64,000 bases of DNA, from positions 10,784,304-10,848,303 of the forward strand of contig OY783197.1 of NCBI GenBank assembly GCA_963678675.1, given 5' to 3'. A program made the position numbers and the translations under genes. Shown in pieces: positions 56,501-64,000 of this stretch; position 1 is the first letter of the stretch; the number at the start of each line of letters is the position of its first letter. The notes beneath the pieces are model-generated. The model made no database searches, had not been told where the DNA came from, and was given only the letters and a program-made list of their open reading frames with translations. This DNA comes from Xiphydria camelus. Taxonomy: Eukaryota > Arthropoda > Insecta > Hymenoptera > Xiphydriidae.

Positions 56501-59500
56501 CAATCCTCGTTGGTTAATTATTTAATGTCATCCAATAAGCATTGAAGTTTCACTGAGCAACCACATCTGTTGAACTAGTGTGCTATGAAAAGAATTTAAT
56601 ATTTCGTAAAGTCTGCTACCACACACATGCCTGAATTTACTGTAAGTACACAAGAAGTCTAATATTGCTCGAAATACTGTTGCCTGTCAAATCCTTTTGA
56701 AATCTTCGGCATCGCCCGTGGGTTTCTTTAATTTATAATAAGTTTTTCGATGATCAGATAAAAAAACCGCGCGGTAGCGGCCTAGAAATAGTCAAATACG
56801 ACCGATTAAAATTCATTATCATGCATAAAAATAAGTAGAAAAAGAAATGTTACGGTCCTACTAAATCGTATCAATTCTGCCAACTTCCAACAATATTAAA
56901 AGACGGTCCTTAAATATTATTGGCTGGCACCGAATTTAGAGCTCACGTCCTCAACTTTTAACACTAGATGGCGCCACTCGTGCCGAAAATGACGTCATTC
57001 AAATTTCTTGACAATTTCGGTAACCTGGTACCTTCGCGTAGTTTATCTACCGATACTATTAGGTAAATAAAGTAGTGATAAATGTACGGAACCTGTTACG
57101 ACTGTGAGATTAGCACGAAGAGCCGAGATGTTTTCTTTGGCCTTTCGCAGTTCGAATTCTAGAATAGCCACCTTTTCGTCGACTCCCCCGCCATCCTCCG
57201 AGTACCTCGTCATATCGAGCGAGTCTAACGTGGCTTGACTAGAAGACCTGGCTGATGTAGAATATTCCAATTATTATTAATTATTCCGAGTCGATCGGGA
57301 TAAGACAAATGTAACAAACACATTGTCATAGAATCTATACCGATAATATCCACTTTTGCATTCTGTCGCAAATGGAAAGTTATGCGAGTAACGTCAATGT
57401 TCTTCAAGTATATCACGGTATATTTAACATTAAATGAATAGATTTCTGTCTCCCTCATGTCAATGAGGTAGTGGCACTAGTTAGCAACTCCCATTTTCTT
57501 TTCCATAAATGGTTTCCTCATACCTCAAATAATAATTATATAGCAAGGACAGCTAATATCTATTGTTCAAAAAATGTAATTTTCAATTTAAAAGTGGTAT
57601 CATAGTTTTGAATCTGGATGTCTGTTTGACGCGTCAGAGGCACATGCACCCTGACGACATTCAGCAGTGAACTAGTAATAATTGAGAACCTCTGACCACA
57701 CATTACAAGTGCGCCAGCTCCGCGGATTGCGCGGCACTGGTGCCTGAATGACGTCCTGACAGATTTAGATTAAATTTTTTTCTCGCGATTGAGCGTGAAT
57801 ATCACATTTTTTCAAAAACTGTCGTTGAAAGGACTTAATACCCTACATAAAAATGACTTCCTAAAATCGTGCCGCTACCCCATTCAGAGATGATGCACAA
57901 CAACTGAGGCAAAAGTTCCGATGTACTTGAGTCCTCCTTTCGTCTACTTAACATGCAAGAAAGAAATATGTATGGAAGCTGTAAATTATATCCATACGCA
58001 TGGGAGTGTACGGCTCTGGCTTCATGTTTTGAGATTCGAAGTTATTAGGATTTGAGAAGAATTCTCTCAAAACCGGCAGTTCCTTTCCCGCTTCACATAG
58101 CTCCGCGTGTAGTTCTAGTGCCGTTAATAGAAACTTCTCTTTCAGTAGCTTAATAGCGATCTCCTCGTACGAAGTCGACGACTGGGAATCATTATCTGAA
58201 ATTATTCGTTGATTGTGCGTTGGGTAGAACGTTCATAACAATATTACTCTCTTTCTAAGTCAGTGAGTAATGAGAGCGAGTAAGAGAGAGAGAGAGAGAG
58301 GGGGGGAGAGGGAGTTAAGCCTGGGAAAGTTACAATTACTCGCGCGCAGCATAACTTACTCTTGCACTTTGAGCGGCAATATCTCACAAACAGTTTAACA
58401 GATAAGCATTTCACCTTATACCTTTTGGATTAGTGTCGACGAGTTCTATACTTAACAAAATGTTGAATTCCATTTGAAAAAATGAAGATGTCGATCATAT
58501 TTCATAAATAACGCGTTATCAAAAATTTCTTACACGTATCATATGTCCCTCCAACACTAAAAAATATTAAATTTGTCCAATACGTTTCTTATTAATCTCG
58601 ACAAGTTCTATAACTTTTCTTAGAACAAAAATGTTAAATTCCATTTAATAAAATTAAGGTGACCATCATATCTCGTAATAAATGTGTACTATCAAAAAAT
58701 TGTTGCGTGTATCATATGTTCGCCTTGGTATCAAAAAAATTCTTATCAAAAATATTTTTTTAAAATTGCAAATAACACAAATTATAAGAAACACATCCTA
58801 TACATTCTTGACCACCTTGAGTCTTTCAATTGCACATTAAACCAGTGATTCAGACATTCGATATCCACTTATAATGTGAATTCAACACTCGAAAGAATAC
58901 TAAATTTCTTAATTGATTATGAAAAATCATACAGTCAATCAATATCAAAATAAGACTACTTTCCTTTGCACTGCCGAAACAACGATAGTAATTCAAATTA
59001 GTAAAAAATAAATTTATGAACCAAAAACTTAACAAATTGTCAGACGCAATTCCACGTACACCTGCAGTCAATGATTCTGATCGACCTGCTTTGGGTGACG
59101 GTATTTAAATTGAGTGAACCATAATTGATCGATACAAGTGGATTTTCTTGTTTTGCCATGAAGTACCAATCAAATTTAGCCTCCATGCCAAACCCCTAAG
59201 ATTCATTCGATAAATGTTCCGTCACCCAAAGGGAATGAGAATCATTGACCACAGATGTACATCGTCAAATTGTTGATTAATCATATCAGACTATTCCGAG
59301 TCTCGAACGATTCTATAAAAATGTTCCATGCCGAATGGTTCTAATCCGAATGATCGAGAGTTTGAAAACGTATTCGAATGATAATCCATCTAATTAAAGT
59401 TATACATCTTTCGATACTAATTAACGTGTTAATATAATTCCATCGCGAAAAAACTAGAAACGAACGAGTTTTATTTTGCGATTGGAAAATCAAAACTGTA

Positions 59501-59612
59501 CAACCTTTTCGACGCGTCGAAAGATACGATTGAACCAATGGATCACTCTTTATTTACCTTTGACATCATTTGAAAATAGTGACTCTCTAACCTCTTCCTT
59601 GGCACTAGCCAT
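35542..59612 (-). CDS. RELCH: RELCH (RAB11-binding LisH, coiled-coil and HEAT-repeat protein)
   Basis: Sixteen exons, in gene order: 59612-59558, 58195-57998, 57251-57100, 51283-50867, 50784-50683, 50487-50246, 50181-49871, 48942-48656, 48320-47993, 47709-47466, 47382-47259, 36859-36589, 36504-36369, 36296-36097, 36017-35756, 35689-35542. Every junction has GT-AG and matching phase, giving about 1158 aa, close to the 1216 of human RELCH. Exon 2 has a LisH-type helix pair (EEIAIKLLKEKFLLTALE); exon 3 a coiled coil (KVAILEFELRKAKENI); exon 4 a second LisH-like stretch (RALNFLVNEYLLEHSYKLTS); exon 5 a short coiled coil; exons 7-15 HEAT repeats; the tail ends IFRKK. The human protein links RAB11 on recycling endosomes to cholesterol transfer to the Golgi. 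The exon 3 donor (57100 or 57103) is uncertain. Intron 11 (10.4 kb) and intron 3 carry nested transposons. Confidence 0.92.
36989..37157. mobile_element. foldback MITE family E
   Basis: CCGAATGTCGCACGGGAAAC ... GTTTCCCGTGCGACATTCGG, 169 bp with arms of about 75 bp, TA on both sides. The arms contain GACTTCGGCAGTG, also seen in families C and D. It lies in RELCH intron 11, about 130 bp upstream of exon 12. 37158-37683 holds no gene. Confidence 0.9.
37842..38123 (+). pseudogene. SWIM/YqaJ-type transposon protein fragment
   Basis: The 93-codon frame starts MPCLKLKTIFNYGKCNAGSK and includes GEEVFQAKHVILCG and ALVLQTSALSSPPH. The order (x)GHV-type segment then LQTSxLxSxPH recalls the region just before the Cys/His SWIM finger of insect transposon proteins; the finger itself and the nuclease part are absent. 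Assignment from memory, moderate. Confidence 0.4.
38164..38337 (-). repeat. 3' LTR of the Gypsy element
   Basis: It matches 44234-44407 from TGTGGGGACTATGCC on. At its upstream border the expected terminal bases are replaced by a run of about 20 C on + (G-run on the coding strand), so this LTR lost its exact start or the polypurine tract expanded by slippage. Confidence 0.8.
39130..39340. mobile_element. CACCCG-ended MITE, divergent copy 5
   Basis: CACCCGGGTTCACGGATTC ... GAATCCATGAACCCGGGTG. The arms differ from copies 1-4 inside (GAACATAATGACTTTTCAAA) but keep the ACGTAAC/TTAGTxxxTT layout. A fragment ending CCCGGGTG lies directly to the left, sharing TA 39128-39129. Confidence 0.8.
39523..40058. 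mobile_element. foldback element GTTAAGTAAGAGCGTGTAC, copy 1
   Basis: Inverted arms of about 230 bp start with TGTTAAGTAAGAGCGTGTAC and include ATTCAACAATGTTT and GCCTTCCAA(A/G)xGxGTCGAATT. A second copy is at 54118-54620. No ORF of note. Confidence 0.8.
43262..44155 (-). CDS. Gypsy gag
   Basis: 297 aa from ATG 44155 to the stop at 43262, open throughout. The capsid-like region holds LPPFWDKKVGLWFTAIESQF, as in many insect Gypsy Gags. The N-terminus is Arg/Pro-rich, the C-terminal third Arg/Ser-rich. A terminal Cys/His stretch (CYYHKRFGDNATRC) replaces a classical CCHC knuckle. It would form the particle core; with pol broken the copy can at most act in trans. Confidence 0.85.
   Translation of the reverse strand: MERQYAMPVNRSPTPPRDAENADALRRQEAGDPRNQEPVAHQEDEVYATERGELPPFWDKKVGLWFTAIESQFVALLDHYSLSQEKRIRTLVSGLELGCKRPSELLAEINRLGGNLLDNAVIKTLWMDRLPAHIQVALTAADGLALEALARLADRIADIAVSTDNNQAMPIPTRDNNQVMPISSRDNDDIARKVDALSVQLGNLSTNQEKLSARMEDLAAKLDEVARSAKQRRSRNYSRSRRDRLQSGATRTFASNPQANDDVCYYHKRFGDNATRCTIPCSYPIPIQNQGNASTRH
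44234..44419 (-). repeat. 5' LTR of the Gypsy element, with primer site next to it
   Basis: 186 bp, TGTGGGGACC ... GTCCCCACA on the coding strand. Immediately downstream (44214-44233 on +) the coding strand reads TAAGATTGGTGACCCCGAC, a primer-binding-site-like sequence common in insect Gypsy elements. Confidence 0.85.
44500..45040. repeat. tandem repeat, four units of 134-148 bp
   Basis: The landmark CGGAAACGG recurs at 44521, 44669, 44803 and (T for C) 44938. Each unit contains GCAAATATCT, GAGAGATACGA and GTTTAAACAATGAA-like blocks with 20-30 percent divergence. No gene. It lies in RELCH intron 11. Confidence 0.85.
45041..46433. mobile_element. foldback element with nested insertion
   Basis: Arms GTTTAAGGTAGTTGGACCGC ... 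its complement, about 160 bp, running through GACGTTTAGAAATAGA and ATTGAAATCAAT. The middle (46198-46275) is a short hairpin ATGAGACAGGGCCG ... CGGCCCTGTCTCAT. It is interrupted at TA by the 991 bp element 45205-46195. Confidence 0.85.
45205..46195. mobile_element. 991 bp TIR element GGTGCCCATACACACAGAGG
   Basis: Ends GGTGCCCATACACACAGAGG ... CCTCTGTGTGTATGGGCACC with TA at 45203-45204 and 46196-46197. Subterminal GC-rich repeats of CGGTTCGAAC/GTCGGTTT type occupy about 230 bp on each side; the middle is AT-rich with no gene. Confidence 0.85.
46690..47236. mobile_element. palindromic element next to RELCH exon 11
   Basis: Arms of about 250 bp (CATTAAAAATGTAAAAAAGA ... its complement) include AAAGCCCAACAAAAACAG and GGCGAAATxCGG. 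The right edge is about 20 bp from the exon 11 donor at 47258. Confidence 0.8.
48366..48624. mobile_element. MITE in RELCH intron 8
   Basis: ATTGAAGAGTATAACTTCTA ... TAGAAGTTATACTCTTCAAT, arms of about 33 bp running into GGCACTTAGACCC. It ends about 30 bp from the donor of exon 8 (48655). Confidence 0.75.
51335..51709. mobile_element. foldback MITE family A, complete copy
   Basis: CCGTATGTATCATGCC ... GGCATGATACATTCGG, 375 bp, TA on both sides. Nearly perfect arms of about 170 bp with the core GACAGCTATCGGGAAATCAG. About 50 bp upstream of RELCH exon 4. 51712-52049 holds no gene. Confidence 0.9.
52225..52492. mobile_element. foldback MITE family B, isolated complete copy
   Basis: CCGTATGTCCGTCTCTG ... 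CAGAGACGGATATACGG, 268 bp, TA on both sides. It carries the blocks seen in the 12.4-13.2 kb cluster. Confidence 0.9.
53503..53711 (+). pseudogene. THAP-like domain fragment, frameshifted
   Basis: The frame from ATG 53503 reads MPSSKKTYCIKGCSNTP and stops near 53584. The overlapping next frame continues with KFYSFPT and WKNHKRVKWINAVK. Together they give the C-x3-C, FP and W landmarks of a THAP domain start, so one indel near 53570-53585 broke it. The CxxH part is absent because a MITE begins at 53704. Confidence 0.45.
53704..54099. mobile_element. 396 bp MITE CAGGGTGATTCGAAATGG
   Basis: CAGGGTGATTCGAAATGGGC ... its complement ending CACCCTG, TA on both sides. Arms of about 100 bp run through CGTAGAGAGATTCTTCGC and GTACAAAATT. 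Confidence 0.9.
54118..54620. mobile_element. foldback element GTTAAGTAAGAGCGTGTAC, copy 2
   Basis: CAGTAAGTTAAGTGAGAGCG ... CGCTCTTACTTAACTTACTG, 503 bp, TA on both sides. Related to 39523-40058. Confidence 0.85.
54628..54861 (-). CDS. SWIM-like ORF with splice sites, possible transposon exon
   Basis: 78 open codons between an acceptor AATTTACAG and a donor GTAAGT, phase 0 at both ends. It ends with LFESGHVLS, a GEIVITCKVVAQTSVSNTYDVKIV-type segment (about 54690-54640), reminiscent of the region before a SWIM finger. It lies inside the 3.2 kb element, so I take it as a remnant of a transposon gene. Because RELCH runs on the same strand and its intron 3 is also phase 0, it could be spliced into RELCH; relatives of RELCH have nothing here. 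Confidence 0.4.
54957..55442. mobile_element. SWIM-type non-autonomous element, uninterrupted copy
   Basis: TTGGCGATTTCCA ... GGAAATCGCCAA, 486 bp. Inverted relative to 37684-44430 and without the Gypsy insertion. The protein fragment seen in the other copy is degraded here. Confidence 0.75.
55900..57099. other. RELCH intron 3 remainder, no other feature
   Basis: AT-rich intron. A short TATTAATTA run lies about 56255-56295. No ORF with family support and no clear transposon ends. Confidence 0.4.
57252..57997. other. RELCH intron 2, no other feature
   Basis: No recognisable gene or inverted-repeat element; the - strand ORF 57225-57458 runs from the exon edge into the intron. Confidence 0.4.
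58282..58316. repeat. GA microsatellite
   Basis: About twelve GA units followed by a G-rich stretch, in RELCH intron 1. Confidence 0.8.
58432..58730. repeat. diverged tandem duplication, about 165 bp unit
   Basis: Landmarks TCGAC(G/A)AGTTCTATA, AATGTT(G/A)AATTCCATTT and CGTGTATCATATGT recur at 58435/58598, 58460/58630 and 58535/58710. Two units, no gene, RELCH intron 1. Confidence 0.65.
59063..59257. mobile_element. MITE in RELCH intron 1
   Basis: Arms GTCAATGATTCTGATCGACC..TTTGGGTGACGG and CCGTCACCCAAAG..GAGAATCATTGAC, about 38 bp. Confidence 0.6.
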
Positions 59613-59786
59613 TGCTTTCGCTTTACTTCGCTTTATTTCGCTTTCTCGTGAATACCAATTGTCATGTTCCTTCGATATTGGAAATAGGGGAAATAGGTAT
59701 AATTCGCTTCTCGCACGCGCGAATCTGTGTTTTCGTATGTATAAATTACGCTCGATCGAAAGAACCCTTTGATACCTATTCAGCAA

Positions 59787-60500
59787 TTGGTTGTATTCAG
59801 CAGATCGAAAATAAACCGCTACCGCTCAGCTGGGCCCCCTTTCTCGAACTCGCTCGTATCCTTGTGTGCACGCATCTTAGCCAATAGACCAATCAGGATC
59901 AAGTATTCCGTTGTGGTGGGGGTCCTGATTGGTCTACTCGCTAAAGGCCATCACACAGAAAATTCCGTAAGACGTAAGCGAATAGACCAATCAGGATCAA
60001 GTATTCTGATGTCCGTAAGACGTAAGAACCCCACCACTTTCGTCCGTAAGATGTAAAACGTAACGTCGAAAACTTTCGTCCGGTTGAAATTTTTACGGCG
60101 AACGTCTTACGGACAACCAATCACAAAATTTCCCGGGTTATTTGATATCATAGGCCTACAAAAATAAATGTTTTTCTTTGTACCTATTTCGAACCAGACC
60201 AGGTGATTCTTGTATAGATTGATGTACGCTACAAACGAATCTGACTCAAATTTGCGTACCACACAGGTCAGAATTTCGAGATACGTGAGGTTAAATGTAC
60301 GAAAACGTGCGATTTTGGCCATATTTACAGCTCCGTACAATGAAAGTAAAAAATTTTTCTTAATTGCACATGCAGCATTTCAAAGTGTTGTTTTTGAACT
60401 TTATAATACATTCCTTGATTGCTCCTAAACGATTTTATTAAGCTAAATTTCAATACGATAAGTCTATCCTTCAAGTTCACCGCGCCACGCGTGCATACAG
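59787..60500. mobile_element. partial copy of the CAGCAGATC-ended element
   Basis: Begins GGTTGTATTCAGCAGATCG and shares ACCGCTACCGCTC and, further in, GAACCAGACCAGGTGATTCT and CGCGCCACGCG with 20304-21651. It contains rearranged pieces of the AAGGCCATCACA hairpin (59885-60110). The right end is missing. Confidence 0.5.
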
Positions 60501-60670
60501 ACGCTCTAGAGCTGTTTACATCTAACCTAAAATCTAGAAGTGTCAGTTTGATATTGTTAATAATTTCACGTCAATTGGGAAGAAAAGCTTAACAGTAAGT
60601 ACATTTAATTATTGATTACACTCAGTTCCTATATATAATAAATAGAAAAGCCATACCTAGATTGACATAA

Positions 60671-61247
60671 GGATACAGTGAATCGCAATGTAAAATGCAT
60701 GACGTAAAGTCAGAACGGTCGTATTCATCATCTGCTTTTTTCATAAAAAATATAAATAATAACATTCGACAATATTATTCTCGAGATATAGTTTGATGAA
60801 CATGACGTGATAGCATTCTCTGAAATTTTATCACATAAATATCTCTTGAAGAACCCTGGAAAAAATATGCATACGATTTATTGGTCGAACCCACCATCGA
60901 CGATTCAACCATCTCCGTGATCGTTTCTTCTTCAAAACAAGCACACCCGTACCCACCAACAAAATCCCCAGCAATATTTCATTATTTCTCGGCATGTTTG
61001 AACTACCTGAAAAATAATTTTATCTGTATAATAGGCATAGGAAATGAAAATATTTTTTTCCAGGGTTCTTCAAGAGATATTTATGTGATAAAATTTCAGA
61101 GAATGCTATCACGTCATGTTCATCAAACTATGGTTCGAGAATAATATTGTTGAGTGTTATTATTTATATTTTTTATGAAAAAAGCAGATGAATACGACAG
61201 TTCTGACTCTTCACGTCATGCATTTTACATTGCGGTTCACTGTATCC
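60671..61247. mobile_element. foldback element, arms of about 200 bp
   Basis: GGATACAGTGAATCGCAATG ... CATTGCGGTTCACTGTATCC. The arms contain TGCATGACGT, GATGAACATGACGTGATAGC and AGATATTTATGTGATAAAAT. The middle (about 60880-61045) is unique. No ORF of note. Confidence 0.85.
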
Positions 61248-61259
61248 TTCCCAACAAAC

Positions 61260-61480
61260 ACAGAGGTTACGGGCCAACGTCGGCAAGTTGCTGTTTGCCG
61301 ACGATCTCGGCACTGGGGTGATGCCGGCATACGGCAATGGCGCATAGTATGGTTATGTCCGCCTGGCCGATGAGCGGGCCGACGTTCGTCGCCCGGCACA
61401 GATCCGAATCTGCGCGGCATTGGTACGACGGTGGCACGAGTAATATGTGCCGATTGCGGCCCAGCAAACAACCAAGCTCT
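61260..61480. repeat. GC-rich island of unknown nature
   Basis: A GC-rich block between CAACAAACACAGAGG and CCAGCAAACAACC in AT-rich DNA, with many GCCGAC/GTCGGC-type short inverted motifs. It looks like part of a dispersed repeat. The ORFs on both strands have no family signal. 61481-61800 holds nothing recognisable. Confidence 0.4.
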
Positions 61481-61803
61481 AGAGCCAGTAATGGCTATGC
61501 AACTTCCCAGTAAGGTTTATATGACGGTTCCATGAAAATCCTGCATTGGGAATTTGCCGGTAAACCGACAAAAGCACGACATTAAAAAGAATATGCTCAA
61601 TATTATTAAGAGACTATTTTTTTTGTGAAAGCTTTCTCAATATTCTATTGCTATTTCAGTCAGTCTGACTAAAGAAGCAATAAAATATGCAGAAGCTCTT
61701 ACAAAAAAGAAAAGTCTGTTTTAATAATAGCTAGGCTACCCCCACTATTAAAAATGGTTTCATTAAATTATCCACAGCCACGTATACCATTAACCTTTAT
61801 ATA

Positions 61804-62624
61804 CCGCATGTCCTATGGCCAACCGCGCAGGTGAGCTGCGACCTGAATTCTTGACTTCGGCAGTATTTATGGTACAGTTAGAGTGGGCTTCAGACGAGTG
61901 CACTGCATAAGAACGAAAAGTGTCGACTGCTCTTCTAATAGCTGTCAATTCGGGAGATCGAAGCGTTTCGTGTAACCTCAAAATCGTAAAGTTTTGAATT
62001 AGTAGTGAATAATTTGTAGAAGTGATGAGAAATAATCATAAATAATCTTCCGAATTGTGACACCTTAGGTATTGCTCACGCCACTTCGTAAAACTATTTC
62101 CTAGACACGCGCGGTGCTAGCGCGGAAATAATTTCTGAAACAAATAGGCACACACACATGAGGCGTGTAATTCGGTTGGACATCGAAAAAACCCGAATGA
62201 TTGTTAACTCTCACTTCTGAACATTACTTACCATTTATTCAAAGATTCACGATTTCGAGCTTATACTTCGATCTCCCGAATTGATAGCCATCGGGAGATC
62301 AGACGTTTCACACTTTTCGTAAGAACGCAGCGTAAGAGCGAAAAGCGTCGTCTGATTTCCCGATGGCTGTCAATTCGGAAGATTATTTATGATTATTTCT
62401 CATCACTTCTACAAATTATTCACTACTAATTCAAAACTTTACGATTTTGAGGTTACACGAAACGCTTCGATCTCCCGAATTGACAGCTATTAGAAGAGCA
62501 GTCGACACTTTTCGTTCTTATGCAGTGCACTCGTCTGAAGCCCACTCTAACTGTACCATAAATACTGCCGAAGTCAAGAATTCAGGTCGGAGCTCACCTG
62601 CGCGGTTGGCCATAGGACATGCGG
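61804..62624. mobile_element. foldback element family C, complete copy 2
   Basis: CCGCATGTCCTATGGCC ... GGCCATAGGACATGCGG, 821 bp, TA on both sides, same internal layout as 11030-11856. 62625-63260 is AT-rich with no gene. Confidence 0.9.
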
Positions 62625-63260
62625 TATACATTATACAATATATGAAGGGTTTCTTTCAAAAACCCTTTATAATATAATGAAAGAGAAGGCACCACTATAC
62701 GGCTAGATACAACGAAAGAGCTGGATACGTTTACAGGGATTGACGTTTTTGACAAGTGCTGTTTTTGAAAGAGATCCTTCATATGTTTTATCTTGACCAA
62801 GCCTATGGAAAACTGAAAAAAGAAATGATGTAACTTTTTCTTAATGAAAACTTGGGTATAGGTATATGTAATTAAAGAAAATAATATCACACATAATTAG
62901 TTTTATTAAAATTCCTTCAAAAACACTTCACTTTAAAAACTGATTTAAAATAAGAAATGAAAAGTAATAAAAAATTAAATAATCAAAAAATGAATTAAAA
63001 TCACACTCTAGCAGTAATGAAATACTTGTTTCAAAAAATAATAGACTCAGTCCACATCGCAGTCGTCTCTTTATTTTTTCTCCTAATCCGGCCTCCGCTC
63101 CGGTCAGGGGCATTTCTTAGCCACGTCATAATCACTGCGTGTATTTCGTTGTCTTTAGCTTCCTTAGCAACTGGGTTTTTACGTATTGACGCTGAAATAT
63201 ATTATTTCATTATTACTACAAACTTAGTATATGACTTGCATGACTAGAATGTTGTAGATA

Positions 63261-64000
63261 CCGCATGTCCTATGGCCAACCGCGCAGGTGAGCTGCGACC
63301 TGAATTCTTGACTTCGGCAGTATTTATGGTACAGTTAGAGTGGGCTTCAGACGAGTGCGCTGCATAAGAACGAAAAATGTCGACTGCTCTTCTAATAGCT
63401 GTCAATTCGGGAGATCGAAACGTTTCATGTAACCTTAAAATCGTAAAGTTTTGAATTAGTAGTGAATAATTTGTAGAAGTGATGAGAAATAATCACAAAT
63501 AATCTTCCGAATTGTGACACCTTAGGTATCGCTCACGCCACTTCGTAAAACTACTTCCTAGACACGCGCGGTGCTAGCGCGGAAATAGTTTCTGAAACAA
63601 ATAGGCATGAGGCGTGTAATTCGGTTGGACATCGAAAAAACCCGAATGATTGTTAACTCTCACTTCTGAACATTACTTACCATTTATTCAAAGATTCACG
63701 ATTTGGAGCTTAGACTTCGATCTCCCGAATTGATAGCCATCGGGAGATCAGATGTTTCACACTTTTCGTAAGAACGCAGCTTAAGAGCGAAAAGCGTCGT
63801 CTGATTTCCCGATGGCTGACAATTCGGAAGATTATTTATGATTATTTCTCATCACTTTTCTACAAATTATTCACTACTAATTCAAAACTTTACGATTTTG
63901 AGGTTACACGAAACGCTTCGATCTCCCGAATTGACAGCTATTAGAAGAGCAGTCGACACTTTTCGTTCTTATGCAGCGCACTCGTCTGAAGCCCACTCTA
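63261..64000. mobile_element. foldback element family C, copy 3, cut by the window end
   Basis: Starts CCGCATGTCCTATGGCC after TA and follows copies 1 and 2 through the second arm; the last about 85 bp would lie beyond 64000. Confidence 0.9.

Overview
The window is nuclear DNA from an animal, almost certainly an insect. Genes are split by GT-AG introns, the background is AT-rich, and transposon families typical of insects are dense (piggyBac-like, mariner-like with a conserved C-terminal fragment, Ty3/Gypsy with a TGGTGACCCCGAC-type primer site, THAP/SWIM elements, many foldback MITEs). A nuclear copy of a very AT-rich mitochondrial cytochrome b, in which TGA reads as Trp, agrees with this. 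The order is not proven; a hymenopteran is my guess. There are no bacterial-style operons, CRISPR arrays or rRNA genes.

Layout. 1-13.2 kb is a nest of mobile DNA. Its centre is an 8.4 kb element (1731-10103) with about 480 bp terminal inverted repeats. It carries one multi-exon gene with two Cys/His finger domains and a long C-terminal part with a PIN/FEN-nuclease-like pattern of acidic motifs. The gene is split by a 1.4 kb nested THAP/SWIM element and has a one-base deletion near its end. The target survives uninterrupted about 2 kb downstream. 13.27-15.86 kb is a GC-rich piggyBac-like element. 16.8-23.4 kb is repeats: CACCCG-ended MITEs, a 2.1 kb inverted-repeat element, hairpins and a deleted mariner-type element.

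Two host genes occupy most of the rest and converge. A lysophosphatidylcholine acyltransferase (LPCAT1/2 type) lies on + from 24589 to 33831; its first exons were not found. RELCH (LisH/coiled-coil/HEAT protein, KIAA1468) lies on - from 59612 to 35542 and can be assembled from 16 exons with matching phases into about 1158 aa. LPCAT should act in ER phospholipid remodelling (it ends in a KKxx signal), RELCH in RAB11-linked recycling-endosome traffic. Nothing suggests they work together beyond being neighbours. Their introns are loaded with transposons: LPCAT intron 1 holds a 3.8 kb element containing a pogo-like relic and the mitochondrial insertion; RELCH intron 11 holds a five-level nest including a dead Gypsy element; RELCH intron 3 holds another Russian doll.

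A recurring theme is insertion at TA. At least five hairpin families share the termini CCGNNTGTC...CGG at TA sites although their bodies differ, and neighbouring elements of several families abut through one shared TA. 60.5-64 kb contains further foldback repeats. All coordinates, phases and repeat matches were read by eye; family names rest on remembered motifs and no database search was run.
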